Assembly (NCBI GenBank): GCA_003427395.1 | Contig: BFEA01000092.1 | Span: 2,368,272-2,393,637 of the forward strand | DNA length: 25,366 nt | Reading direction: 5' to 3' | DNA from: Chara braunii | Taxonomy: Eukaryota; Streptophyta; Charophyceae; Charales; Characeae | Part shown: positions 9,208 through 19,130 of the stretch, one piece after another | Layout: each line of letters starts with the position of its first letter | How positions within the stretch are numbered: position 1 is the first letter of the stretch | Made by a program: the position numbers and the translations under genes | The notes under the pieces: generated by a model | What the model was told of the DNA's origin: nothing | Database searches by the model: none | Seen by the model: the letters and a program-made list of their open reading frames with translations, nothing else

Positions 9208-10082
9208 TCAGTTAAGTATGTTGGCTAGTTCGACTTGGAACGATTGGCTGGATAATAGTGTGTTGTTGAAGCGATAAAAGTTCTTACCTACGTAGCCAGA
9301 TTTGGTAAGCCTAAAGGAATCTGAGATGAGGAAGAAGTCTATTCTTGACAATGACGTTCTTCCTAAGGAGGTTTTTCTACGGTATGGGTCTATGAAATTT
9401 TTCCTTGTAATGAATTCAGATAGATCTACGTTGTTGGACTGGGGGGTGGGGTCCTGTGAGTTGGAAATTTTGCTTAAGATGGAGTCTTGTAGCGAGTTCC
9501 AATCTCCCATAATAATGGTATGATTATGGGTGGAGATAAGTTGTTCTATAGAGAGAAGGAAGGGGTATTTTTTGTGCGGGGTATTTGGGCCATATATACC
9601 TAGAACGGTTATATCCTCTTCTTTGGATTTGATATCAATCTTGGCCCATTTGTCTACTGTTTCATCATGACTTGAGGATAGCACCTCAATATTATAGTTA
9701 GCGGCAATTTTTTGGTGGAAGAGAATGATGCCTGTTAAGCCATTTGGAGCTGCTGTGGACCATACTGCATGCTTGACGAGATGTAATTTCCTAAGGATTG
9801 TTGCTTGGATCCTCTTTTGCTCTTCACTATTGGTGAGATGAGTTTCTTGTAGGCATATTATGTCAAGGGGGGGTTGCCCGAACCAGCCTAGGTTTCAGTC
9901 ATGTTTCTCCATTTGACTGGGTTGTCCAAGATGGAAGCCAGCCCGTTGATGTTCCATGACAAGATTGCTAGTTCTGGTTGTTTTCTAATTTCTTTTAGGA
10001 TATCGGCTTCGGTGGTGGGTTTGAATTTCTTTGTTCTGCGTCCAGCCCCTATATCAGGGGAACCATTTGGAGGGTCTTCCAT
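9208..10082 (-). pseudogene. LINE-2 endonuclease domain (exonuclease/endonuclease/phosphatase fold)
   Basis: Motifs appear in the expected order: SWNINGL (near 9955), DIICLQETH with the catalytic Glu (near 9850), VLGIYGPN (near 9595), IMGDWNSL with the Asp/Asn pair (near 9510), a DPYRR segment, and LSRIDFFLIS (near 9310). A frameshift near 9885 within a C-rich run separates the first motif from the rest. The usual terminal S-D-H motif is not seen before the stop at 9208, so the domain is also missing a catalytic residue. Confidence 0.85.
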
Positions 10083-12360
10083 TGGCGTGTGTGATGGTTG
10101 CCCTTAATAAGGGGCTGGGTGTGAAATTAGGAAGCAGCGTTAGCGGTTCTCCTCTCCTCCCTCTCCTCCCTTGCCAGCTTTGCCCTCTCCAGAGGTGCCT
10201 CCTTCTGTTTCCCAACCACTCTTCTCTCATGAAAGCTGCCATGTTGTATGCAATCCTGCCGACCTCGTCCTTGTGTCCCAATAAGGCATAGGGGATTTCG
10301 CACAAGGCTTCCATTGCAGGCCTTCCATCAGTACCGCCTGGTGGTCATATATTGCCATGACTGGGCTCATGTCCCTGAAGTGAGATGATTTATTGTCATC
10401 TTCCCACACCACACTCGGGCTCTTGTCCTTCCTAGATGAGCAGGGGCTTCTCCTCTGATATATTTGTTCTCAGAAAGTGAGGGACCTTGTCACAGCCTTG
10501 TGTTGTGATTATGGTCAGAGACGGGCGGACTGCAATCTGCTATTCGCCGAGACACACTTTTAGTTGTTTGTAGGTATTTGCCAAGGATTCAGTCCAAGTG
10601 AGAATCTGCAACTGTACGAATCCAGGTCGTCGATCGAGGGTCAATCTGAGCTGCTGTATCCATAAGACCGAAGTGTTGAAGCGGAATGGCATGAAGGGGT
10701 TGAGAGAGATGGTGTCAATCTTGGCAGTAACTGCCAGATCAACTGGGTTATCATCTGCAATTTTGTTTAGGGAAAGAGAGATCTTTCCTAATTCCTGGTT
10801 TTGTTCCTCCAAGTGTCTTGTTTGTCTTTCCAGGATTGCTATTTGTCTCTCATCGTTGTATCTTGGGTGTCCTCTGTTGCACTTGAGGGATGTAGGCAAT
10901 CCAGGTGCATTTCGCTGTCCCTTTCCTCTGGCTCTATGTCCCCTTCCCTGCACTTCTTTGGATCAGGAGTTTTGTCAGATCCCTTGACCTCTTCCCCACC
11001 ACCGCTGTCTTTTCTTTTCATTTGGCCTGGATTTCCCTTGCTGATTCTGCAACTGTTCTTTGATTCCAAGATGCCTTCGAGCTGCAAATTTTCGAGGTAC
11101 GCTCTTTTTGCCTCCCTGCCCTTTTCATGGACTTCGCTGAGGATCTGTTTTTTGTGCAAAGCATTCCCAGTGTAAAGATGTCGTACCTGTGTGTTGTTTT
11201 GTCATTCCTTTTCCCTCCTGCTGTTTGCCATCTGCTTCCGTGAGGAGGGAACACATCTGGTTTGCATGCCGGTTCTGATTCTGCCAAGGTCGAAATCCAC
11301 ACTGGGGATTCCTTGAGGTCATCGAAGACCCAACCTGTGTAGGCTGGGTCGTTGATGATCCAGATGCCCTTCATTGCTTCCGCCTCGACCAACATTGAAG
11401 GGTGCATTCATTTTCTGTCCCCTTTTCTGTTATTCAGTGGGCATAGGGGATCGTTCCCCATGTGCCCCTTGATTCTGCATCTGAAACATAGTGGTTTTGC
11501 CTTCGTGGAAATGTATACAGTCTGAATTTGATGGCTCATCCTGAAGAACCACTTGTCGGGAAGTTCAGGTGGGTTGCTTGCTTTCAGCTCGACGCATGCA
11601 ATTCGAGAATTGGTACTTGGAGTTAAAAAGCCCGGGGCTGAGGAGACCCACTTGACCAGCGGGCATTGGGGGTAGGAGTCCTTCAGCCTCTCCTCAACCA
11701 TGCCGTGCAGGACGTCTGACTGGTTGTCGAATTGAATCCAGAAGTGTTTGGTCATCAACGACTGCCTATGTCTTGACGATCCTTGGGGTGCGTATCTGTT
11801 AGGTCTCAGTTTGGTGATTGACACAACTGATCCTTCACAATAGAGAGCTTGGATAGACAAGAGGTACGTGGCGTAGTTAGGATCGGCACACAATACGGTG
11901 ACTGCATTTCTGCCTCTCTGTTGATATGCTACCTTGGGTCGGTGTTTCTCAAGCTTTCTATATTCTGGAGTGTTTTACGGATTCTTCTCCTTTTTTCCGC
12001 TGGCGGAAGGTGTTTCAGTTTTGCCAGAAATGAGCACACTTCTGCGTGGGTTTCGTAAAATTCATCCAGCACGGGAAGATGCTCTTTTAAATACTCCCAA
12101 ACTTCGACCTGTGCTACCTCGTCGTTGTTGATTTTCACGAGTTCTTTTGAGATCATTGGTTTGATACTTGTTTCTTTAACCATCATGTTGAGGACCTCCT
12201 GGCTTAGGTCCTGCTCGCTCTGAGCACCCGTCCTCCTTGGACTTGCGCCCGAATCTGGGGTGAAGGTTGAGCTTGTGGCTGCTCCGGAGGCTGAACTTGA
12301 GGCTGAGCTGGTTCCTACTGCTGAGGTTGGGGCCGGGGGTGTAGAATGAGCGTTTGTCAT
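10054..12360 (-). pseudogene. LINE-2 ORF1: nucleic-acid-binding protein with CCHC knuckle, broken
   Basis: Starts at the ATG 12358-12360 with a Ser/Thr/Ala/Pro-rich disordered leader, then a charged helical region (VEVWEYLKEHLPVL, residues about 85-100). After a frameshift near 11925 comes a domain of about 130 residues followed by a zinc knuckle, CFRCRIKGHMGNDPLC (near 11450). A TGA at 11408-11410 interrupts the frame immediately before another ATG. Later segments lie in other frames: a Lys/Glu-rich tail (11159-10839), a coiled-coil-like ILERQTRHLEEQNQEL stretch (10850-10540), and a terminal piece (about 10450-10054). ORF1 proteins of L1-type elements coat the element RNA. The layout suggests the RRM-like/DUF4283 plus CCHC type common in plants. 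Confidence 0.75.
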
Positions 12361-12439
12361 GGTGAGATGGGCAAGCGGATAGAGGCACGGGATGGCTGAC
12401 GTGGAAATATTGGAATTTGGACATGTGTGGTTGATTTTT

Positions 12440-12715
12440 AAAAATTGACAGAGTTACACCTGGGGATCATAGGCACAACTCTGATAATGCAGTGAACCGA
12501 AAAAAATGTTAGAGCTTCGCCTCCCCACCTGGGGATTGAAGGATCAGAAGGATCCTGGAAAGGATTTCAAGGGGAAGTGAGACTTTGCCTCCGCTCATGG
12601 GGAACGTGTGACCCGGACTGTAATGTTCCAAGAAGAAGAGAGAAGTTAGAGTTTCACTGCCCCACCTGGGGATCGTAGGGTCTGAACAAAAGAGAGAGAA
12701 TAGAAAAATCCTCAA
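12440..12715 (-). repeat. 69-bp tandem array in the LINE-2 5' region
   Basis: The landmark TGGGG within CACCTGGGGAT recurs at 12461, 12530, 12598 and 12667, giving spacings of 69, 68 and 69 bp. Units beginning GTTAGAG or GTGAGAC (12508, 12577, 12645) share the core TTCRCTSCCCCACCTGGGG. A fainter fifth unit may start near 12735. Tandem 5' monomers with promoter activity are known from some mammalian L1 elements; a similar role here is inference from position alone. Confidence 0.8.
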
Positions 12716-12777
12716 TGGATTCCTCACATGCAGCTACGAGAGTTTTGCTTTGAGTGGGAAGAAGGAAAAATGGAATG

Positions 12778-12819
12778 GACCAGGTTAATGAGGATGGCTG
12801 AGCAATGCCGTAATCGTTG
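12778..12819. repeat. 42-bp direct repeat, left copy
   Basis: Shares 39 of 42 positions with 13370-13411, including GAGGATGGCTGAGCAATG and GTAATCGTTG. The two copies enclose about 550 bp of triplet-rich and G-rich sequence upstream of LINE-2. Confidence 0.85.
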
Positions 12820-12960
12820 ATGGAATAATAAAAATTGTTGTTGTTGTTGACACTGATAATAGTGAAAATGTTAAAAATAATATTACTATTAATAGTGTTA
12901 ATAATTGTGATAAAGAGGGATAATAATAAGTTTAAATAAAAATAGTAATAAAAAAAGGGT
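12820..12960. repeat. Degenerate GTT/AAT trinucleotide tract
   Basis: Begins with four perfect GTT triplets (near 12836-12849) and drifts into imperfect AAT/GAT/AGT triplets. Open frames across it are low complexity. A similar tract occurs at 21480-21710. Confidence 0.75.
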
Positions 12961-12964
12961 GTAG

Positions 12965-13340
12965 TGAGCAGTGGTATGGTGTCGTGGGGGGGTAGTAGGT
13001 ACGGGGAGGACGTATGGGGGTGGAGAGTCATGGGAAAACGTGGGTGGGAGGGGCTGGTCGGGTAGGGAGTTGAACGCTATGGTCGAGGAAGGTGATGTGT
13101 GGGTGGGATGTAGAAGGCGCTTGAGTGTGAGGGGGGGGTGATGGGGTGTTGAATGAAGAGCGGGTGAGTATGAGGGGGCGGCGCACGAAGGGGTTGAGAG
13201 ATTGGGTTGGGAGTCGGGCAGCGAAGTCGGGATGGGGAGGGTGAGAGGATAGTTAGTTAGTGTGATGTGAGGGGATTTGACGGAACGAGGCGCGGGTGCG
13301 GGGGGTGGGTGGTTCTGGGGTGAGGGAGCGAGGAGTAGTG
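12965..13340. other. G-rich, C-poor tract on the plus strand
   Basis: Many GGG to GGGGGGGG runs separated by A/T-containing spacers, with strong strand asymmetry. The Pro/Ser/His-rich minus-strand open frames follow from the composition and resemble no protein I know. G-quadruplex formation is plausible. Confidence 0.65.
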
Positions 13341-13369
13341 AGTAATATGATGAGATAAACAAAATGATT

Positions 13370-13411
13370 GACCAGGCTTATGAGGATGGCTGAGCAATGT
13401 CGTAATCGTTG
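13370..13411. repeat. 42-bp direct repeat, right copy
   Basis: Three substitutions relative to 12778-12819. It directly precedes the inverted copy of the 230-bp repeat. Confidence 0.85.
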
Positions 13412-13448
13412 GCGAGTCACTTTGTCTTTGTTATGTCCTTTCAATTAG

Positions 13449-13675
13449 CACACGTGCGCACGCACGTGATGCGGCGCATTTACAAAAAAGGTTAAAAATA
13501 GTAAATCAAAAAAGGTAGGCCGTCGTAACCGTAAGTGTCCCTCCTTTTTGAAAAATGTAAGTGCAGAGAAAAAAAATATTTTGGGGCCACTTTGTACTAA
13601 TTGAATATGTTCTGTTTTCCAAAAGGTCTCCTGAAAAGATCAGTAGGGTTCCCGTGCTTTTGGAAGGACGTTCAT
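13449..13675 (-). repeat. ~230-bp dispersed repeat, copy 2 (inverted)
   Basis: Reverse complement of 1957-2190, running from CACGTGCGCACGCACGTGATGC at the left edge to GGAAGGACGTTCATT at the right, where it meets a T run. Both copies end in CACGTG-rich palindromic DNA on the same side. Confidence 0.8.
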
Positions 13676-13808
13676 TTTTTTTTTTTTAACAAAACTTTGC
13701 ATCTACAGATAGGAGCGATGATAAGAGCATACACTCCTACCCGTGTCGTAGAGTGCTCCAGTCTATTTGTGGGGAGCTACACCTGCAGGAAAACGGGTCC
13801 AACGTCCC
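13675..13808 (-). repeat. SINE/LINE 3'-end-like repeat, copy A
   Basis: A T run (about 13675-13687) followed by TTAACAAAA and then GCTCCAGTCTATTTGTGGGGAGCT (13755-13778) and CGGGTCCAACGTCCC, matching 20697-20780 and partly 838-880. A T run at the left edge on the plus strand means an A-tail on the minus strand, as for a retroposed copy. Confidence 0.6.
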
Positions 13809-13847
13809 CTGATAAACATTAATCGCGTCCTCTGATAAGCATCAATC
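13802..13847. repeat. Two tandem 23-bp units
   Basis: ACGTCCCCTGATAAACATTAATC (13802-13824) is followed immediately by a copy with four changes (13825-13847). Confidence 0.8.
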
Positions 13848-14299
13848 AGTACATGCTGCGAACTGGGCCCAGCGCCCCTCATGAAATCTGCTGCACTCCC
13901 CTCTTAAAAGAATGAAAAGAGAAGGAAAATGCCTCTTCAGTTCAAACGAACCGCCAGATCTATCCTTAACAAACTAGCATTCCTTCCCCTTCCCCCGCCC
14001 CTCCTTTTTTTTTTTTTTTTTTAACATATCATAGCACCTTTACCAGAGCTAGATGAGAAAAGGGGGAAATGGATCTGCAAAATCTATAGGGTCCCCGAGA
14101 GAGGCTCCTGCTCTTAGCGAAAACCAGTCCTTGAAGCTGAGTTGGAAGTCCCTTTTGAAAGAAACTTCCAACCCTTCTCCCCCTGGCCACGCCACCTCTC
14201 CCCTACACCCCCAGCCAATCCAGTACAAATTTCTGAATTAATTATTGAATGTCCTTTTTCCTTTGGAAGTTATGGAGTTTAGGACGCAAACCATCCCAA

Positions 14300-15640
14300 T
14301 GGGCTCTGATTTTTGTTTGTACGAATTTAGCAATATATTATGCAATTCCAGTTCCCCCCAGTGCTACATTTTCCCTTTCACAGACACATCGTTTGTACCA
14401 TAAGACCCAAACGATCGCTTTCCTACCACTTTCAAAAAGATTGGACTGAAAAGAAGACAATATAAAACCTTGTGGAACCCAATGTCCTAACAGAATGGCC
14501 TTCCAGTCCCAAGGCCAATCAAAACCAGTGAGTACCCTCCAAACATAATCCGATTTCCTCCATAGTAAAATTGAAACAGGGCATTGCAAAAAAATGGGCT
14601 TGATAGTTTCACGACATTTTTTACTAGGAAAGGAGGACACGCATGATTTGCACCAAGGCAAGGCCAATCCCTTTTGTTCCATCGAAGAGTGGTCTATGAG
14701 CCAGTCGTTAGTAGGCAGACAACGATGAGCAATTTGCCATTGCAGGGATGAAAATTTAGTTGGGCGTTGTCTGATTTAAAAAAAAAGTTTAATGTGTTTA
14801 ATTGAGTTCAAGTCAAGATTAAGGTGTCTAGCCCATCTTTCCGAAAGATTGCCGAAATGTCAACTTTTGGCCTTAGGAGACGGTAGACAACTTTTACCGA
14901 TAGGGATTGTAATGATCTAGGTTTTCCTTTCTTACTAGTCTGCCAAACCCACTCTGCGGGATCAAGTGGAGGCTCCGAGATGGGCATTTTTGGGTGAAAA
15001 GCTCTCCACCCCTTAATTGAGGAGATAAAGAGAACCCTGATTCTATAGAGATGGGATAGGGGAAATAGACTAACTGGATCTGAAGGAGAATGGAACAAGA
15101 AAAAACATATATTTATCTTACAGGTGCTCACTAGAGCTCTTTGCAAAAGCATGTGGACCACCTGACCCACTACCCTGTGTCTGTTGGTTTGGACCCCTAC
15201 CACCCAATCCGCATCCTTAATCCTGGGCCCTGTCCTAAGGGATGTTACTCAAGCCAGGGGTATAGAGAAAATAATCTGGTCCAAACTTATATGGATATGA
15301 TGAGCATATGTAAGGGATTGCCTCAACTGCTTCCCCGTCTTCCAGTCCTTCCTACCTAGATCCCATATGTCCTCGATTCACGTAACCCCCTTTTTTCCCA
15401 TTGACACCATGGTGGAGAAGAACTATTGAAGATGCATCCATTTAGGTCTGTGATCCCTCCGTTACCAAAAAGCGGTTGGCAAATGACCTCCTTATATCGA
15501 GTAGGAAATGGTATGTCTGGCGACGGTAGGCGTCTCCACATTTTTAACAAAGTTACCCACAGATTATGCAAGACAATATCACTCCTCGCCCCCTCCTTGG
15601 GTAAAGGGGATTTCCCGACGAATTTTTTGATACGGTTTTG
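14300..15640 (-). pseudogene. LINE-3 ORF2, C-terminal region with zf-RVT-like motif
   Basis: Fragments in several frames keep the family's order: NLWVTLLKMWRRLP, then KEVICQPLFGNGG (15461-15493), then a segment with PAEWVWQTSKKGK (near 14950), LQWQIAHRCLPTNDW (near 14740) and a Cys/His segment CKSC..CRETIKPIFLQCP (14570-14650). The C-X2-C and C-X(n)-C spacing and the W/P helix before it are those of zf-RVT regions. Confidence 0.75.
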
Positions 15641-15649
15641 AGGATATTT

Positions 15650-16245
15650 GCAAAAAGGTTCAATAATAAGTGGGAACGATGGGTATTTTGCCTAACCGGA
15701 TGGTCTGGGAAGTATGGTGTGAGTCAGCTGCGAGAATGAGAATAATACGGACACTTTGTTCGAAGGCAGGGCTTACCAACAGTACGGCCCCTGGTCCTTT
15801 CTGATGGATGGGTTGAACCAGTTTACTGAGGCTGTGTTATTTTTGGGACCGCGACAAGCGGGGTTACCGGTAATTAGGATTTTCGGACGCGGGTGTTTTC
15901 TCCATTTGAATAGGACCATGGCTTGGTCGCTTAGTATAAGTAGTTTGTCTAAGGGCTGTCTTGGCATCCAGCCAGGTTGACCCCTGAAGACGCCAGACTG
16001 GCGACTGGTAGAAACCGGTCGGGTCGTATCGCCAGAAGCGTGCACTATTTCGACGACCCATGGCAAAGGTGAGTGGTAGATAGTAGATATATTTTGACAA
16101 AAAGAGCTAAATCGCACTCAACGCACATCGCGAGCGACGCGAGACAGGATGATGAGGCAAAGAAGAGAAAGAGAGGGGAGAGAGAAAAAAGAAAAGAGAA
16201 AGGGTAAGAGAGACAAGACGAAAGAGCAAAATCCGAGCGCAGGTG
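15650..16245. mobile_element. ~600-bp unidentified insert within LINE-3
   Basis: LINE-3 coding sequence breaks off after CTRSHGPRI (about 16257) and resumes with KSPLPKEGARSDIVLHNLW (about 15625-15560). In other copies this interval is only some tens of bases. The insert contains a GA-rich purine tract (16135-16235), a plus-strand open frame of 74 codons and a minus-strand one of 114, neither resembling a known protein. I could not find clear terminal repeats or a target duplication, so the exact ends are uncertain. Confidence 0.5.
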
Positions 16246-16583
16246 ACGCTTATCCTCGGCCCATGAGAGCGGGTGCAAAGTGTATCAAAATCCTGCATCC
16301 TTTCAAAAATGTCTTCACTCGAGACCGGGGCAAGCCTACAAATTTGTTCGAGAGTCATGACCTGCCAAGGTTTATTTGTAAATAAAATTATTTTTTTTAT
16401 CCATTGTATTGCAGGAGCTTGATATTGAAAATTTGGATCAAGAATCCTTAGACCCCCCGTAGTTTTGGGTTGAATCAGGGAATGCCAAACCACTCTAGAG
16501 ATTACCTTATCTTGCTCATGATTCCCTCTCCATAAAAAAGTTGTAACCTGTCTCTGTAGGATTTTGGTGCGTGCACTACTCAT
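16245..16583 (-). pseudogene. LINE-3 ORF2, thumb/connection segment
   Basis: Reads ILQRQVTTFLWRGNHEQD, RVVWHSLIQPKTTGGL and RILDPNFQYQAPAIQW, then LEQICRLAP. It aligns with TAAFLWSGD..VVWQ..KGGL of LINE-2 and with fragments LINE-4, -5 and -6. The coding sequence stops making LINE sense near 16257, where the insert begins. Confidence 0.85.
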
Positions 16584-16595
16584 GGCCCAAAGAGC

Positions 16596-18806
16596 TTATT
16601 TGTACCAGATAGAAGCCAAGATAACATTATTAATAATGAGGGCCCTCCCAAATATCGAGGTATGCTTATTCTTCCATTGATGCATTTTGTCAATCGCTGG
16701 TCTGGACACCCATTCATCACGCGTTATGGGTTTCCCAACCGCCGTGAGGGAAATACCGAGGATGCGAACTGAGGCTTCTGGTGGCAGCAATCTTACTTTA
16801 GGTTGTTCTGGGGGCCGATCACCAGTGGAATGAATCCACCAACCTTGAGTTTTATTTCCCCAATTGACCACCATGTCTGAAACTTGCAAAAATTTATCCA
16901 TCAAGGCTTGAATATATACCATATTGCCCTTTGTTGCATCCACCATAACCGCGAGATCATCTGCAAACATGGAGCAAACAAGGATGGCCTCCTTTGGGAT
17001 GCCATAAATCAGCAGGCGCAGTAGATTACGATTAGCCCTAAGTTTGACTCCTAACGCTTCCATAATAATTAGAAAAAGAAATGGAGCCAAGGGATTTCCT
17101 TGCGTAATCGACCTTTGTAGCTTGATGTCCAATGAGAGGAGGCCATTCACCTGGATTCCAGTTGTAGCATTAGTATGAAGACTTCATACCCATTTACGCA
17201 AATTGGGACCAAAGTTCATTTGAACTAGGCAAGCCTCCAAAAAAAAACAATCCACATGGTCATAGGCTTTTTCAAAATCAATAAAAATGAAGGTTGCGTT
17301 TTGTTTAGATTGACGAGACAACTTAACCATTTCGTTGAAAAGCGGAATATTATCCTAAATATGCCTACCACTAATAAATCCAGTTTGCGAAGGATGAATA
17401 ATGTCAGTCATAACTGGAATCACACGATTGGCCAGGGCCTTAGCTAACATTTTATATATAATGGGAAGTAAGGTAATTGGTCTGTAATTCCTTATATTCG
17501 TTTTATCTCCCTTCTTACGTACGAGAGTGAGGATACCCTGTCCCACCAGTTCTCCCATCAGGCCTGATTCTTGTATCGAATCATAAAACTTCATCAGGTC
17601 CGATGCTAATGATGGCCATATGGTTTCCCAAAACTCTTTTGGGAGTCCATCCACACCTGGTGTTTTGTCTTCGTTCATTTGTAAAAGCTCTGTCCATATT
17701 TCCTCCAAGACTAAAGGTCACTCTAGATGATCCCTTTGTTCCTGATAAAGAGTATGAGTCATGGGCTGCAGAAAGTTTTTTATTGCAATGTTATCTTCCT
17801 CTCTCATTTCCGGATTCTTGGAGGAGGAAAAATGTTTTTTGTAAAAATCATAAGCAATTTTAAGACTGTCTGCCAAGGAGGAGGACAACAAAGGCTCAGG
17901 CCCAGCTGGATCCATGAGTCCTTCAATAGAAGCACGTCGTGAGCGTGCTCGAGATAATGCAAAAATTGAAACGTCCATTTGACCCTTTGTCATTAACCTT
18001 GTTAGCTTGTCCTTGATTAAGTGTCCTTGCCAACGATGTTTTGCAAAGGATAACAATTGATTCCTAAGCTCCTGAATATCAACTAGTTGAGGTGAAATAT
18101 GAGACTGATTTTCTAATTCGTAATTTAGAATTTGTTCCTGGACATTCATTTCCTATAAGTATCTATTCTTGTCCCCAAGTTTTGAAAATTCATTGCGTCT
18201 TTTGGCGATAAATGCAAGACCATTATTAAACCATGCCTCATGTGAATCATGCTTATTTTTAGTAGTATACCAGAATTCTCATATATCTCTTATATATTGT
18301 TTAAATTGACATTGGGATAGCAACGAGGTATTTAATTTATAAAAACCTTTCCCCTAATCTGGTTTCTTCCTGAAGGCCAAAAGGGCTACACACATTTTGT
18401 GATCTGCCCCCGGCCACGGACTTTGAGGGAAGATTGCAGCCCATAGTAAGGCCCTATCTAAATCCTTTGACATAAAAATCAAATCTAACTTGGAACGAGA
18501 TTGATGTGGCGAACCACTATTACGAATACAAGTGAATAAGCGTTCCCGAGGGAAGATCCTACGGTATGTATCAAATAAATGTTCACCCTCGCATAGTGAA
18601 CTTATTATTACTTCATCCACTTCTACATATGTTGGATAGGGAGAGGATATTTTCCAACGGTCCATCCACCTATCAGGGGCCGCATTGCAGTCTCTTGCCA
18701 TAATAACTGGTATCCCGTTCGGAATTTGAGTTCTGATTTCTTGAAAAAAAATCACCCTCTCCTGGACGTCATTAGGGCCATATAGATTGATCACGTAGAC
18801 AACTTG
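16596..18806 (-). pseudogene. LINE-3 ORF2, endonuclease C-half and reverse transcriptase
   Basis: Endonuclease motifs LYGPND, MARDCN (where GDxN is usual), SRSKLDLIFMS and PGADHKM are present, in 18354-18806. A linker follows through several in-frame stops (18150-18353). Reverse transcriptase runs 17708-16596: KTPGVDGLPKEFW, RNYRPITLLP, QTGFISGRHI, FIDFEKAYDHVD, TQGNPLAPFLFLIIMEA and MFADDLAVMVDA. Stops interrupt near 17353, 17190 and 17718. Single point changes explain most of them, so this copy looks younger than LINE-2. Confidence 0.9.
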
Positions 18807-18904
18807 TTTGGAGTTCTGTCTCTTCCCAGTTCTGCTCGTCGCCTACCTTTTCATGTCTTTGTCATGTAATGTTGTGGTATTGTTGTTGTCTGTTATGATG
18901 ATGA

Positions 18905-19110
18905 CGGTCCAGCTATGGCTTCTTCGTCGCCACGCGTTGAGGCATGGCGCCCTCATGCCCCTTCCCGCCCAGATTCGAACAGGCCTGTGCGGGTTACTGC
19001 GCTGAGCGCGACGAAGTCCGCTCGTGTTCGGCCTGGAGGGTCGACGGGAGCCGCTAGGAGCCGTAACACAAAAAAAATAGCGCTAACCCGTGCCACTGGC
19101 GCTTGATCAT
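18905..19110 (+). other. GC-rich islet with a small open frame
   Basis: From an ATG at 18915 in good plant context (CTATGGCT) 63 codons are open, rich in Ser, Arg, Pro and Ala. GC content is visibly higher than on either side. It is squeezed between the truncated ends of LINE-3 and LINE-4. Such a frame is easily open by chance in GC-rich DNA, and a tRNA-like B box (complement of GATTCGAAC, 18972-18980) lies inside. It may be a short exon or a repeat; I cannot assign a function. Confidence 0.25.
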
Positions 19111-19130
19111 GACACCACTACCTTTCTTCA

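Larger units (their letters stand above)
5808..10082 (-). pseudogene. LINE-2 ORF2: endonuclease / reverse transcriptase polyprotein, broken
   Basis: The ATG at 10080-10082 starts a frame that soon reads LSWNINGL, the first endonuclease motif, so the start is well placed and overlaps the ORF1 end by about 28 bp. In order: endonuclease (about 10020-9210), linker (9207-8620), reverse transcriptase palm (8620-7856), thumb/connection (7807-7373), C-terminal region (7183-6190) and zf-RVT-like Cys/His segment (6190-5990). Visible breaks are frameshifts near 9885, 8620 and 7385, in-frame stops at 9208, near 8573, 7856 and near 7812, and further shifts after 6190. The protein would nick target DNA and copy element RNA by target-primed reverse transcription. 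Confidence 0.85.
5669..12715 (-). mobile_element. LINE-2: near full-length L1-type non-LTR retrotransposon (degenerate)
   Basis: Read on the minus strand, the element has a 5' region of 69-bp tandem units (about 12440-12715), ORF1 with a CCHC knuckle (12360 to about 10054), ORF2 with apurinic-type endonuclease, reverse transcriptase and a zf-RVT-like end (10082 to about 5808), then a short 3' region and a 13-bp A-tail (T run 5669-5681). Length is near 7 kb, normal for plant L1-type elements. Both ORFs carry several frameshifts and stops, so it is inactive. A 151-bp DNA transposon sits in ORF2 at 7188-7338. I could not identify target-site duplications, and the 5' boundary is uncertain by some tens of bases. 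Confidence 0.85.
14005..18806 (-). mobile_element. LINE-3: 5'-truncated L1-type retrotransposon
   Basis: On the minus strand the element enters ORF2 inside the endonuclease (VVYVINLYGPND, near 18800), continues through reverse transcriptase and a zf-RVT-like end, and finishes with an 18-bp A-tail (T run 14005-14022). ORF1 and the first endonuclease motifs are absent, the usual outcome of incomplete reverse transcription. It differs from LINE-2 at most residues, so it is another family. The 5' half has few breaks, the 3' half more. An insert of about 600 bp interrupts it near 15650-16245. No target duplication was found. Confidence 0.85.

Noticed and set aside
7373-9684. LINE-2 ORF2 pieces as separate genes
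   Set aside because: They share order and motifs of one ORF2; the gaps are frameshifts, stops and a nested MITE.
12654-13444. Minus-strand Pro/Ser/His and Asn-rich open frames
   Set aside because: Composition artefacts of the GTT/AAT and G-rich tracts; no conserved words.
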